Shown in pieces: positions 35,807 to 44,353 of a stretch of DNA of 64,000 bases. The stretch lies in the NCBI RefSeq assembly GCF_003339585.1, contig NZ_QPKF01000003.1, positions 1-64,000 on the forward strand, written 5' to 3'. This DNA comes from Exiguobacterium sp. RIT594 (GTDB lineage: Bacteria; Bacillota; Bacilli; Exiguobacteriales; Exiguobacteriaceae). Numbering within the stretch: position 1 is the first letter of the stretch; the number at the start of each line of letters is the position of its first letter. The notes under the pieces were generated by a model, which made no database searches, had not been told where the DNA came from, and was given only the letters and a program-made list of their open reading frames with translations. The translations under genes and the position numbers were made by a program.

Positions 35807-36582
35807 AACTGCGGCATCAGGAATACCATGTCGAAGTGACAGGAAGCGGTCCACCTTTGTTGCTGTTACACGGTTTTACCGGGAGCAGTGCCACATGGGA
35901 TCTGCTCGAAAGCCGGTTGCAATCAAACTATACCGTCTATCGGATTGATTTGCTCGGACATGGTCGGACAGCCGCCGCTCCTTACCAACGGATGCGCCTG
36001 ACGGAACAGGTGAAAGATTTGAAAGTCCTACTCGCGACCCGCGATGAAGACTGGTCGGTTTTAGGCTATTCCATGGGCGGTCGAATCGCCCTTCTGCTTG
36101 CTGCGACATCAAAACAGGTGAAACAGACGATTGCCGTCAGTACGACACCGGGCATCCGCTCGGCATATGAACGACGGGTGCGTCGTCAAGCCGATCGCCG
36201 TCTCGCCGATCGTTTATTGACGGATGGTCTGACAGCTTTCATTGATTACTGGGAGTCGCTCCCGCTTTTTGCAAGTCAACGTCATTTACCGGTCGAAGTA
36301 CAGGAGTCGATCCGCCGTGGACGACTGGCACAATCACCGGAAGGACTGGCCGCTTCTTTAATTGCTCAAGGAACAGGCAATATGGCTCCGGTCTGGCACT
36401 TACTCGACTCTTCTACGATTGACTGGATTGTCGGTACCGAGGACAGTAAATTTAAAAAAATTGCTGTCGAAGCTGCTTTACCCGAAAAAATTCATTTAAT
36501 TCAGGGTGCATCACACGCCCCACATATCGACCAACCGGAAAAGTTTGTTACAATAGTAGAGAAACTACTCTTAATTAATTAA
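35803..36582 (+). CDS. menH: SHCHC synthase MenH
   Basis: A 259-residue alpha/beta hydrolase that eliminates pyruvate from SEPHCHC to give SHCHC. The nucleophile elbow is [11 protein letters not shown], the oxyanion segment [13 protein letters not shown], and the catalytic His in GASHAPH near the end. ATG at 35803 overlaps the menD stop as ATGA and gives the usual length; a longer frame from 35764 lies inside menD. Coupled translation in menFDHB. Confidence 0.9.
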   Translation: MKLRHQEYHVEVTGSGPPLLLLHGFTGSSATWDLLESRLQSNYTVYRIDLLGHGRTAAAPYQRMRLTEQVKDLKVLLATRDEDWSVLGYSMGGRIALLLAATSKQVKQTIAVSTTPGIRSAYERRVRRQADRRLADRLLTDGLTAFIDYWESLPLFASQRHLPVEVQESIRRGRLAQSPEGLAASLIAQGTGNMAPVWHLLDSSTIDWIVGTEDSKFKKIAVEAALPEKIHLIQGASHAPHIDQPEKFVTIVEKLLLIN

Positions 36583-36596
36583 ATGGGGGAATTAAA

Positions 36597-37421
36597 ATGA
36601 GATATGTTCCAGAATGGGCAGCTGCCCGGAGCTATGAAGACATCAAGTACGAAAAATGGAATGGAATCGCTAAAATCACGATCAACCGTCCTGAAGTCCG
36701 TAACGCTTTTCGTCCGAAGACCGTCCACGAATTGATTGACGCTTTTTCACGTGCACGTGACGATCAAAATGTCGGTGTCATCGTCTTGACTGGTGAAGGC
36801 GATCTTGCTTTCTGCTCAGGCGGCGACCAAAAAGTCCGCGGGCATGGTGGATATGTCGGTGAGGATGAAATTCCACGCTTGAACGTTCTTGATTTACAAC
36901 GCCTGATCCGTGTCATTCCGAAACCGGTCATCGCAATGGTTGCAGGATATGCAATTGGCGGCGGACATGTCCTTCACCTTGTCTGTGACTTAACGATTGC
37001 AGCGGACAATGCGAAATTCGGTCAAACGGGTCCTAAAGTCGGATCATTCGATGCTGGATATGGTTCTGGTTACCTCGCCCGCGTCGTCGGTCATAAAAAA
37101 GCACGTGAAATCTGGTACCTCTGCCGTCAATACGATGCCCAACAAGCACTTGACATGGGTCTCGTCAATACGGTGGTTCCACTGGCTGATCTAGAGCAAG
37201 AAACAATTCAATGGTGTTCTGAAATCCTTCAGCATTCACCAACAGCACTTCGTTTCTTAAAAGCTGCATTTAATGCCGATTCAGACGGCCTTGCAGGTAT
37301 CCAACAACTTGCCGGTGATGCAACATTACTGTATTACACAACAGACGAAGCAAAAGAAGGACGCGACGCGTTTAAAGAAAAACGTGATCCTGACTTCGGA
37401 CAGTTCCCACGATTCCCATAA
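36597..37421 (+). CDS. menB: 1,4-dihydroxy-2-naphthoyl-CoA synthase MenB
   Basis: A 274-residue crotonase-fold enzyme that closes the second ring of the naphthoquinone. Recognisable parts are [71 protein letters not shown] (several catalytic residues), and the C-terminal REAF-like ending [23 protein letters not shown] at 36597 is preceded by TGGGGG. A terminator-like hairpin follows its stop and lies before menE. Confidence 0.95.
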   Translation: MRYVPEWAAARSYEDIKYEKWNGIAKITINRPEVRNAFRPKTVHELIDAFSRARDDQNVGVIVLTGEGDLAFCSGGDQKVRGHGGYVGEDEIPRLNVLDLQRLIRVIPKPVIAMVAGYAIGGGHVLHLVCDLTIAADNAKFGQTGPKVGSFDAGYGSGYLARVVGHKKAREIWYLCRQYDAQQALDMGLVNTVVPLADLEQETIQWCSEILQHSPTALRFLKAAFNADSDGLAGIQQLAGDATLLYYTTDEAKEGRDAFKEKRDPDFGQFPRFP

Positions 37422-37424
37422 TAC

Positions 37425-37462
37425 AAAAAAGGTTCAATGTCGAAAGACGTTTGAACCTTTTT
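37425..37462 (+). terminator. Hairpin between menB and menE
   Basis: AAAAAGGTTCAA / TTGAACCTTTTTC with an inner GTC/GAC helix. It has the form of an intrinsic terminator within the men operon and may lower menEC expression. Confidence 0.7.
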
Positions 37463-37494
37463 CTTATCATCATCGAGAAAGGAAGTGGTAATCC

Positions 37495-38868
37495 GTGTAC
37501 CCTTGGATTTACACGCGTGCTAAAGAACAACCGGATGATCTTGCTCTCATCACGGACAGCGAACGTTTGACCTGGTCCGCACTCTACACAAAAGCGCATG
37601 AACTGGCAAGTTCCTGGGCTCCCCTGCTTTCCCGTGGTGATCGCATCGCATTATACGGTCCTTCCAGCAGCAGTTATATTATCGCCGTTCACGCCGCTCA
37701 GTTGCTTGAATTGACGATCGTTCCAATCAATATCCGCTTGAGTCAAACGGAAGTGCAGATGCAACTTAAACAAGCCAATGTCCGGTTCGTCATCTCAGAC
37801 CGACCGATTGATGCACCGGTCAAACGGCTCCCGTTTCAAGTAGTCCATCCGGCGCCCGAAGTTCTCGTGCGTCATATGCCGAAACATTATATTCAGTCGA
37901 TGTTATTTACGAGCGGAACGACCGGACGGCCTAAAGCGGTCGAACAAACGATGCTCAATCACTTTTCGAGCGCCATGAATGCAGCCCGTCATACCGGCTC
38001 TTATCCGGATGACCGTTTCCTTGTTGTCACACCGTTGTTTCATATGAGCGGTTTAGCTGTCGTCTACCGTTCCGTCATCTATGGTGTTCCGCTTATCCTT
38101 GAACCTCATTTTTCACCGAACAAGACCATTACATGGATCAAGACAGAACACATCACACACATTTCTCTCGTCTCAGTCATGTTGGATCGTTTGCTTGAAG
38201 CCGGACTGCGCCGGTTTGATTTGCGTGTCGTCCTGACCGGCGGCGGTCCCGTACCTTTACCGATTCTGACCCGCGCGTTAGACCGTGATATTCCCGTCAT
38301 GCAAACGTACGGCATGACTGAAACTGCTTCCCAGGTCGCGACGCTCCTGCCGGAAGAAGCGATTCGAAAGATTGGTTCTGCCGGTAAAGCCATTGCTCCG
38401 ACGGAAATCCGCATCAACCGTTACCAGGAAATTGAAGTCAAAGGCCCGACTGTCATGAACGGTTATTTTGCTAATCCAGAGGCGACTGCAGCCGCCTTTA
38501 CAGCGGATGGCTATTTGAAGACCGGCGATCTCGGACGAATCGATGCCGATGGTTACTTGTATGTATTGGATCGTAGAAGTGATTTGATCATTTCCGGTGG
38601 TGAAAATGTTTATCCGGCCGAAGTCGAAGCTGCCCTATTATCAATCTCAGGTATTACGGAAGCCGGTGTCGTCGGACGTTTTGACCCGATCTGGGGGCAA
38701 GTGCCGGTCGCATTCATCGTCAGTACGATGCCAGAGACCGATATCCGCGAAGAAATGGGACGTTTACTGGCCAAATATAAATGTCCCGTCACTTATTTTT
38801 ACCGTGATACATTACCGCGTAACGCCAACGGCAAACTGATTCGGCGTCAGCTGAAGGAGTCACTATGA
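37495..38868 (+). CDS. menE: o-Succinylbenzoate-CoA ligase MenE
   Basis: A 457-residue adenylate-forming ligase that activates o-succinylbenzoate with CoA. The P-loop is MLFTSGTTGRPKAVEQT, the substrate motif MQTYGMTETASQVA, the hinge TGDLGRIDADGYLYVLDRRSDLIISGGENVYP, and the catalytic Lys is in LPRNANGKLIRR. The start is GTG at 37495 with AAAGGAAG 9 bases upstream. It overlaps menC by 4 bases (ATGA). Confidence 0.94.
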   Translation: MYPWIYTRAKEQPDDLALITDSERLTWSALYTKAHELASSWAPLLSRGDRIALYGPSSSSYIIAVHAAQLLELTIVPINIRLSQTEVQMQLKQANVRFVISDRPIDAPVKRLPFQVVHPAPEVLVRHMPKHYIQSMLFTSGTTGRPKAVEQTMLNHFSSAMNAARHTGSYPDDRFLVVTPLFHMSGLAVVYRSVIYGVPLILEPHFSPNKTITWIKTEHITHISLVSVMLDRLLEAGLRRFDLRVVLTGGGPVPLPILTRALDRDIPVMQTYGMTETASQVATLLPEEAIRKIGSAGKAIAPTEIRINRYQEIEVKGPTVMNGYFANPEATAAAFTADGYLKTGDLGRIDADGYLYVLDRRSDLIISGGENVYPAEVEAALLSISGITEAGVVGRFDPIWGQVPVAFIVSTMPETDIREEMGRLLAKYKCPVTYFYRDTLPRNANGKLIRRQLKESL

Positions 38869-39944
38869 CGGCAATCACCCTTCGCAGCGCCGAACTATTT
38901 GATGTGGATTTGACGTTTCGTCAGCCGATGCAGACCGCCATCTCCACGTTGTCAAAACGACGGACAACGATTCTCCGGTTGACCGATCAAGAAGGTCGAA
39001 TCGGCTACGGAGAAGGTGTCGCTTTTGAGACACCTTGGTATACGGCAGAAACACAAGACTCACTTCGTGCACTGTCACCGCTCCTTTACCGTTTGCTTGC
39101 GGCACAACCTTTATCGTCACCCGCTGACGTCCCTGCACGCTTTCAGCCGATCAAAGGAAATCAGATGGCGAAAGCGATGTTTGACGGGGCCGTTCATGAA
39201 TTGTTTGCACAAGCGGAACATACCTCCCTTGCGACCTATTTGGGTGGTGATGCGACACTGGCAATTCCGTGCGGAAAAGCACTCGGACGTTCCTCGGCCG
39301 ATCAGACAATTGAAGCTGTAGGTCAGGCATTGACTGATGGATTCGAGCGGATTAAATTGAAACTGGCTCCAACGGATACAGCTATTCTTAAACAGGTTCG
39401 AAAGACTTTTCCGGATGCTCCGTTGATGTTTGATGCCAACGGAAGTTTTGATTTGTCGGATTTACCACTCCTTCAAGAGTGGGATACGTTCTCTTTGCTG
39501 ATGATGGAACAGCTGTTTCCTGCCGATGACTGGTTAGGTCATCAGCAGGCTGCCTCATTACTCACGACACCGCTTTGTCTCGATGAATCGATTCAGACGA
39601 CACAGGATGCCTTTCTGATGCGGACACTGCAGGCAGCTCAAATCATCAACATCAAGCCGGCTCGCCTCGGCGGTTTGACAGCAGCGCTCGATGTCCGAAG
39701 TATGGCGCCATCGTACTGGTTAGGCGGCATGTTCGAGAGCGGGATTGGCCGACGCCAAACGTTGGCATTCGCCACTTTACCGGGACTTGCTTATCCGATT
39801 GATATGTCTGGAACCGATCAATATTTCATTGAAGATTTGCTCGAACAGGACTATATCGTCGAAAACGGATCGATCCGGTATGCGGAACATCCGGTTTCCC
39901 GCGAACGCCTTGAACGATTAGCCGTCTCAAAAAAAATGCTCTAA
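38865..39944 (+). CDS. menC: o-Succinylbenzoate synthase MenC
   Basis: A 359-residue enolase-superfamily dehydratase. The catalytic lysine motif KLK is in FERIKLKLAP, the metal ligands are in LMFDANGSF, LLMMEQLF and LCLDESI, and the second catalytic Lys is in INIKPARLGGL. It begins in the menE stop (ATGA), so the two are coupled. It is the last gene of the men operon and ends in a terminator. Of the seven men enzymes only MenG/UbiE, and the hydrolase step between MenB and MenA, are not encoded here. Confidence 0.93.
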   Translation: MTAITLRSAELFDVDLTFRQPMQTAISTLSKRRTTILRLTDQEGRIGYGEGVAFETPWYTAETQDSLRALSPLLYRLLAAQPLSSPADVPARFQPIKGNQMAKAMFDGAVHELFAQAEHTSLATYLGGDATLAIPCGKALGRSSADQTIEAVGQALTDGFERIKLKLAPTDTAILKQVRKTFPDAPLMFDANGSFDLSDLPLLQEWDTFSLLMMEQLFPADDWLGHQQAASLLTTPLCLDESIQTTQDAFLMRTLQAAQIINIKPARLGGLTAALDVRSMAPSYWLGGMFESGIGRRQTLAFATLPGLAYPIDMSGTDQYFIEDLLEQDYIVENGSIRYAEHPVSRERLERLAVSKKML

Positions 39945-39945
39945 C

Positions 39946-39998
39946 CAAACAGGAGTATCAATTCCCGCTCGAATCGAGGGGCTTGATACTCCTGTTTG
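39946..39998. terminator. Terminator between menC and map
   Basis: CAAACAGGAGTATCAA / TTGATACTCCTGTTTG around a GC-rich loop; exits T-rich on the plus strand. Convergent genes share it. Confidence 0.85.
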
Positions 39999-40023
39999 TT
40001 GTACTCGATTGATGCATCCTGAC

Positions 40024-40773
40024 TCAATCAACTTTTGTTAAGATTTCATATCCGTCTTTTAAGACGATGACGCTATGTTCAAATTGAGAAACCAAACTTT
40101 TATTTGGTGTGTATAATGTCCAACCGTCCTTCTCGTCTTCCATACAAAATTCGTCGCCTGTTGAGATGAACGTTTCAACGGCAATGACTTGCCCTTCTTT
40201 TAACAAGTCGTTTTCCTCACGGCTGAAGTAGTTCGAAATCGACTCCGGTTCGCCGTGCAAAGTCTTTCCTAACCCGTGGCCCGCCAAGTTCCGGATGACG
40301 GTAAATCCGCTCTTGCGTGTCTCGGCATAAATCGCTTTGCCGATTTGATTCACCTTTGTCCCGGCTTTCACTTTCTCTAATCCTTTTTCAAGGGCAGACA
40401 ACGAAACTTCAACTAAGCGGACATCTTCCGGACGACGGGCTTGTCCTGCGATGACGGTTTTGCCCGTATCGGAGTAGTAACCGTTTTTCACGGCTGAAAC
40501 GTCGACATTCACGATATCTCCCTCTTGGATGATATAGGCACCCGGAATACCGTGTGCTGCCACTTCGTTCACACTGATGCAAGTTGCTCCCGGAAAATCA
40601 TACATGACGATCGGCGCGGATTCCGCTCCTTGTTCTTTCAGGATACGTGCCCCGATCTCGTCCAGTTCCTTTGTCGTAATCCCTGGTTTAACGGCATTTG
40701 CCATTTCATCGCGTGCAATCGCGACAATCCGTCCAATTTCACGTAGTGCATCGTAATCATAATCCAACATCAT
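40024..40773 (-). CDS. map: Methionine aminopeptidase, type I
   Basis: A 249-residue metalloprotease that removes the initiator methionine. Metal ligands are seen as two Asp in VDVSAVKNGYYSDTGKT, His in AGHGLGKTLH, Glu in VETFI, and Glu in SQFEHSV. It resembles the stand-alone MapB/YflG type rather than the copy in ribosomal protein operons. GAGGAGG lies at 40786-40780; ATG at 40773 or 40770 are equally possible. It follows the EAL-domain gene by 11 bp and is probably cotranscribed. Confidence 0.9.
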   Translation of the reverse strand: MMLDYDYDALREIGRIVAIARDEMANAVKPGITTKELDEIGARILKEQGAESAPIVMYDFPGATCISVNEVAAHGIPGAYIIQEGDIVNVDVSAVKNGYYSDTGKTVIAGQARRPEDVRLVEVSLSALEKGLEKVKAGTKVNQIGKAIYAETRKSGFTVIRNLAGHGLGKTLHGEPESISNYFSREENDLLKEGQVIAVETFISTGDEFCMEDEKDGWTLYTPNKSLVSQFEHSVIVLKDGYEILTKVD

Positions 40774-40784
40774 TCATTTCCTCC

Positions 40785-41975
40785 TCATTCACTCAATCGT
40801 TCTTGATATAAATACTCTGCTGAAATATCAGCAAATAAGAACATCCCATTATTCAGCGGCATACTGAAGGTCCGTGTCTGTTCACCTGAACTGAAGTCGA
40901 CGTAACGGTCGGATAAGTAACCGGTATGCCGTCGTTCCATTGCGACCGTCGTTCGGATGAAATACGGCCGGAAACTCCAATTGTACCCTTGGTAAAACGA
41001 ATACCGTTTCCAGTCCCCGCTTTTTTTACTGATATTTGATGACTGCTGGAAGCCGTTCGCGTCCGTGATATAAAAGCGGATAAACTCCGGTTCCATCTTT
41101 TTCGCAAGCATCAACAGCCAACTGTCGAGATCTTCCTCTGCTTTGATCGACTGGCAATATTCGTTAAAACGTATCGTCCAGTCCTGCTCCAGCTGAAACA
41201 GCCGGTTCATCTGTTCCCGGTCATATTTATAAAACATCGGGACCTCATGAAGAAGAATCTCCATTCCCGGACACGTCGTTACCCAGTCCGGTGTTGTTTC
41301 ACCGAGTAAATTTCCCATATAGTATCGTCCGCCGTGCTGCCAGGCATAACGCAACTGACCAAGATGGCTGATATTTTTGTACAGCAACGGCGCGCCGAGT
41401 TGATCACAGAGATGTTCCATCGTCTGCAGTAAATGCGGATAACTGGCCGACACGGTCTTTTTCTCAATCATCGATGCCAAATCGACAATTAACATATCCG
41501 GTGACATCGAAAAGACTCGTTCCAGACTGGTCGCTTCTGCCCGGTCTAATGCGACCTTCAAACCGGAGTTTTGATAATAGGCGACGATCCGGCCGAGTCG
41601 ATCAAAATCATCGACTTGCACATCCGTTAATGTGACATACAACCGGTCTTCCGGAAAATCGATTTGTGCATCACGCAAGATGCTTAAAAAATCTTCCCCG
41701 CCGTTCTCAAACAGCCAGGCCGGTCGGCAGCGGATTAAAACAAATGAATGCGCATCCGTCGGTACTTTTTGAAAGGCATGTCGAATGACATGACTCATCA
41801 CTTCGAGTTGATACTCGATCGGTACATCGTCTTCTTGAAAAAACGGTTTTAATGGTTCCCCCCGGAAATGGGATTGAATTTCATACCCTTCCACTTTAAA
41901 AGGCGCCGCTCCGACAATCGGCTGAAACCAAGCTTCAATTTGTTCGGGATGAACAATGACATCTAAGGCATCCAT
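40785..41975 (-). CDS. ykuI: YkuI-like EAL-domain protein with degenerate active site
   Basis: A 396-residue soluble protein with an EAL domain (about 1-250) and a C-terminal PAS-like YkuI domain (about 260-396, ending RTFSMPLNNGMFLFADISAEYLY). The EAL signature reads YEIQS. Aligned by eye with YkuI, the metal- and catalysis-linked residues are changed: the Glu of LEITEH is Thr, the Lys of LKID is Val (LIVD), the Glu of LLYED is Lys, the Gln of RYFQG is Met. c-di-GMP hydrolysis is therefore unlikely; binding or a structural role remains possible. It heads a unit with map. Confidence 0.85.
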   Translation of the reverse strand: MDALDVIVHPEQIEAWFQPIVGAAPFKVEGYEIQSHFRGEPLKPFFQEDDVPIEYQLEVMSHVIRHAFQKVPTDAHSFVLIRCRPAWLFENGGEDFLSILRDAQIDFPEDRLYVTLTDVQVDDFDRLGRIVAYYQNSGLKVALDRAEATSLERVFSMSPDMLIVDLASMIEKKTVSASYPHLLQTMEHLCDQLGAPLLYKNISHLGQLRYAWQHGGRYYMGNLLGETTPDWVTTCPGMEILLHEVPMFYKYDREQMNRLFQLEQDWTIRFNEYCQSIKAEEDLDSWLLMLAKKMEPEFIRFYITDANGFQQSSNISKKSGDWKRYSFYQGYNWSFRPYFIRTTVAMERRHTGYLSDRYVDFSSGEQTRTFSMPLNNGMFLFADISAEYLYQERLSE

Positions 41976-42011
41976 TCTTCTGCCCCCCTTTTCTCTTGTT
42001 CCATCTTATCA

Positions 42012-42039
42012 AAAAAAGAACCCCTCTGTAATCAGAGAG
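42012..42039 (-). terminator. Terminator of the 88-residue membrane protein gene
   Basis: ACCTCTCTG-ATTA-CAGAGGGGT followed by TCTTTTTTT on the minus strand. Confidence 0.82.
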
Positions 42040-42048
42040 GTCCTGTCT

Positions 42049-42315
42049 TTAAAATAAGGTCGTATCTTTTCTGACTGCGATGTACAAATAGACACCAAAT
42101 GTCGCCGTTAAATAGATGATACTCAGCACGCCGTATTGAATACCGGTTGCCCCACCTTTTCCAATCGCCAAGACAAGAAAGATAATTCCGCCAAATAACA
42201 AAGTCGCCAAAGGAATATAACGGAAGTGCCCTTTCGTCGTCCGCTCACTGATCTGTTTTGTCGCGACGACTAGCACAATGAGACAAATAAATGCCAAAGC
42301 GTAGATAATATACAC
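42049..42315 (-). CDS. Small three-helix membrane protein
   Basis: An 88-residue hydrophobic protein with three predicted helices (about 1-20, 34-52, 60-82) joined by short charged loops (KQISERTTKGHFR). I do not recognise the family. The start is GTG at 42315 with GGGCGG about 7 bases upstream. It is a single gene with its own terminator, between the EAL gene and cshA. Confidence 0.6.
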   Translation of the reverse strand: MYIIYALAFICLIVLVVATKQISERTTKGHFRYIPLATLLFGGIIFLVLAIGKGGATGIQYGVLSIIYLTATFGVYLYIAVRKDTTLF

Positions 42316-42368
42316 AAAATTCCGCCCTCTCTATATCTTTCATTGCTCATTTTATCATGACAGTTCAT

Positions 42369-42404
42369 AAAAAAGAACCGACTTGTCTGTGACAAATCGG
42401 TTCA
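42369..42404 (-). terminator. Terminator of cshA
   Basis: GAACCGA-TTTGTC-ACA-GACAAG-TCGGTTC followed by six T on the minus strand. Confidence 0.88.
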
Positions 42405-42410
42405 ACCTTC

Positions 42411-44015
42411 TTACTTTTCAAAACGTGGTTTACGTCCGCCACGGTTACGATCACTTTCACTGCGGTTACGACCAGCGTATCCACCTTCACGACGATCTGA
42501 AGAAGAAGATGTGCTGCTGCTACGGTTTCCTTCAGAAGGACGACCGCCTTCACGGCGCTCCCCACCGCGTGGGTTACTGCCACGGTATCCGCCACTGCTA
42601 CGGTTAGAAGAAGAACCAGAACCTGATCCACCTTTGTTACCATAAGGACGACGGTTACCGCCACCGTTACCACCACCGCTACCAAAACGTTTCACACGGA
42701 TTGGTTCGATTGACGAAATTTGAACTGGCGTTGCATCCGGCTCTTTCGTTAATCCTTTAAGCGCTGCTGAGATTAATTCAACTGCTTCATACTCTTCAAG
42801 AAGTTCTTGAGCGAGTGTTGTATACTCTTGAGCATTTTTTGCTTCTACACGTTTGATTAACTCTTGTGCAGCAAGTTTCAGGTTACCTTCCAGGATTTCA
42901 TCAAGTGTCGGTGCATGACGACGCGACATTTTTTTGTTTGTAACACGTTCAATCGTTTTGATCTGACCGAATTCACGTGGTGTAACAAAAGTAATCGCTG
43001 ATCCTGTTTTACCAGCACGACCAGTACGGCCGATACGGTGAACATAGCTTTCCGGATCTTGCGGGACATCAAAGTTATAAACGTGTGTAACGCCTGTAAT
43101 ATCAAGACCACGTGCCGCTACGTCTGTAGCTACAAGGATATCGATTGTTCCTTTTTTGAAACGACGGATAACTTGGTCACGTTTTGCTTGTGTTAAGTCA
43201 CCGTGTAAACCGTCCGCCGTGTATCCACGTTGGACAAGTCCTTCTGTCATCTCATCAACACGTTTTTTCGTACGACCGAAGATGATTGAGAGTTCCGGAG
43301 AATCCGTATCAATCAAGCGGCAAAGGACGTCGAATTTTTGGTTTTCTTTTAATTCGATGAATGATTGATCGATGTTTTCGACAGTCATTTCTTTTGCTTT
43401 TACTTTGATGTGAGTCGGAGTCGTCATGAAGCGATCTGCGATTTTACGAATCTGCGGCGGCATTGTCGCAGAGAATAAAAGTGTTTGACGAGTTGGCGGA
43501 AGTGTACCTAAGATTTTTTCGATATCTTCCACGAAGCCCATGTTCAACATTTCATCTGCCTCATCCAAGATAACTGTTTGGACGTGGTCGAGGTTTAATG
43601 TTTTACGGTTCATGTGGTCCATTAGACGACCAGGTGTAGCGACGACGATTTGTGGGTTCTTACGAAGCGCACGAATCTGACGGTCGATTTGCTGACCACC
43701 GTATACTGGTAATGCATGAACACGTTTTACTTCACCAATGCGGTTTAATTCTTCTGCAACCTGAATCGCAAGCTCACGAGTTGGTGCAAGGATCAATGCT
43801 TGGATATGGCGCGATTTTGCGTCAAGACGCTCGATCGTTGGAATACCGAATGCAGCTGTTTTCCCTGTTCCTGTTTGTGCTTGACCGATTAAGTCAACGC
43901 CGCTAAGACCGACTGGAATTGTTTCTGCTTGGATTGGAGTTGCTTCTTCAAAGCCCATTTTTAGGACACCTTTGATAAGTGCCTCACTAAGATTTAATTC
44001 ACGAAATGTTGTCAA
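42411..44015 (-). CDS. cshA: DEAD-box RNA helicase CshA
   Basis: A 534-residue RNA helicase. Motifs in order: Q motif (TPIQAETIP), Walker [27 protein letters not shown] and HRIGRTGR. After the core (about 380) come the dimerisation region and a low-complexity Gly/Ser/Arg-rich tail (RGG-like, about 450-534) typical for CshA, which binds RNA and joins the RNA degradosome. The start is TTG at 44015 with AAAGGAG about 11 bases upstream. A promoter with TGCTATAAT (44103-44095) and a leader hairpin lie upstream. Cold induction is usual in the family. Confidence 0.93.
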   Translation of the reverse strand: MTTFRELNLSEALIKGVLKMGFEEATPIQAETIPVGLSGVDLIGQAQTGTGKTAAFGIPTIERLDAKSRHIQALILAPTRELAIQVAEELNRIGEVKRVHALPVYGGQQIDRQIRALRKNPQIVVATPGRLMDHMNRKTLNLDHVQTVILDEADEMLNMGFVEDIEKILGTLPPTRQTLLFSATMPPQIRKIADRFMTTPTHIKVKAKEMTVENIDQSFIELKENQKFDVLCRLIDTDSPELSIIFGRTKKRVDEMTEGLVQRGYTADGLHGDLTQAKRDQVIRRFKKGTIDILVATDVAARGLDITGVTHVYNFDVPQDPESYVHRIGRTGRAGKTGSAITFVTPREFGQIKTIERVTNKKMSRRHAPTLDEILEGNLKLAAQELIKRVEAKNAQEYTTLAQELLEEYEAVELISAALKGLTKEPDATPVQISSIEPIRVKRFGSGGGNGGGNRRPYGNKGGSGSGSSSNRSSGGYRGSNPRGGERREGGRPSEGNRSSSTSSSSDRREGGYAGRNRSESDRNRGGRKPRFEK

Positions 44016-44043
44016 TGCTAAATACTCTCCTTTGTCATATGAA

Positions 44044-44068
44044 AAGCGTCTGCCACTAAACAGACGCT
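44044..44068 (-). promoter_or_regulatory. Terminator-like hairpin in the cshA leader
   Basis: On the minus strand AGCGTCTG-TTTAGTGG-CAGACGCT followed by TTTC, between the cshA promoter (44103-44095) and its ribosome site (44033-44027). It may act as an attenuator or a stabilising 5' structure. Confidence 0.6.
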
Positions 44069-44094
44069 ACCGTAACGAATACAATCGACTACCT

Positions 44095-44103
44095 ATTATA
44101 GCA
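44095..44103 (-). promoter_or_regulatory. Extended -10 promoter of cshA
   Basis: TGCTATAAT on the minus strand with no good -35. It would give a leader of about 70 nt. Confidence 0.6.
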
Positions 44104-44138
44104 GAACCTCTTCCTTAAAGATAGGGGCTATTTCTGCG

Positions 44139-44327
44139 TATAATAATGTTTAGGGAAGTCACCATCATAATCGTTGCCATAAGGGCGAGGGAAAGGCATG
44201 ATGCCCGGACCGTACAACGCTCGAATTCGCGCCGCTTGCCCCCACTAGTGATGGGGTTTTATTTGGAAATGGTCGCCGGTAAGTACCAGCCGCAACCACC
44301 AAAATGATGAATTCCTAACTATTTATT
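44139..44327 (+). ncRNA. Candidate structured small RNA (orientation uncertain)
   Basis: The 338-bp gap between cshA and cvfB contains GC-richer DNA with nested complementary blocks. GTTTAGGGAA (44148-44157) pairs with TTCCTAAC (44312-44319), CATCAT (44163-44168) with ATGATG (44304-44309), and GTTGC (44173-44177) with GCAAC (44292-44296). Inside lie GGGC/GCCC (44183-44206), CCCCA/TGGGG (44240-44256, followed by TTTTATTT) and GGTCGC...GCAACC (44271-44297). A TATAAT at 44139-44144 would start a plus-strand RNA at the outer stem. The same pairs can form on the minus strand. I recognise no known RNA family, and no convincing coding frame is present. Confidence 0.45.
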
Positions 44328-44353
44328 CGAAACGTAGGCTTAAGTTGGTCAAC

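Noticed and set aside
44139-44250. Minus-strand frame ending PYGNDYDGDFPKHYYTQK
   Set aside because: Looks protein-like, but it has a stop shortly upstream, no ribosome site before its only ATG, and lies across the paired blocks. Kept as part of the RNA candidate.
44147-44305. A 53-codon plus-strand frame starting ATG TTT AGG in the cshA-cvfB gap
   Set aside because: Its ATG overlaps the -10-like TATAAT, there is no ribosome site, and the product is Arg-rich without pattern. The same stretch is better explained by RNA structure.
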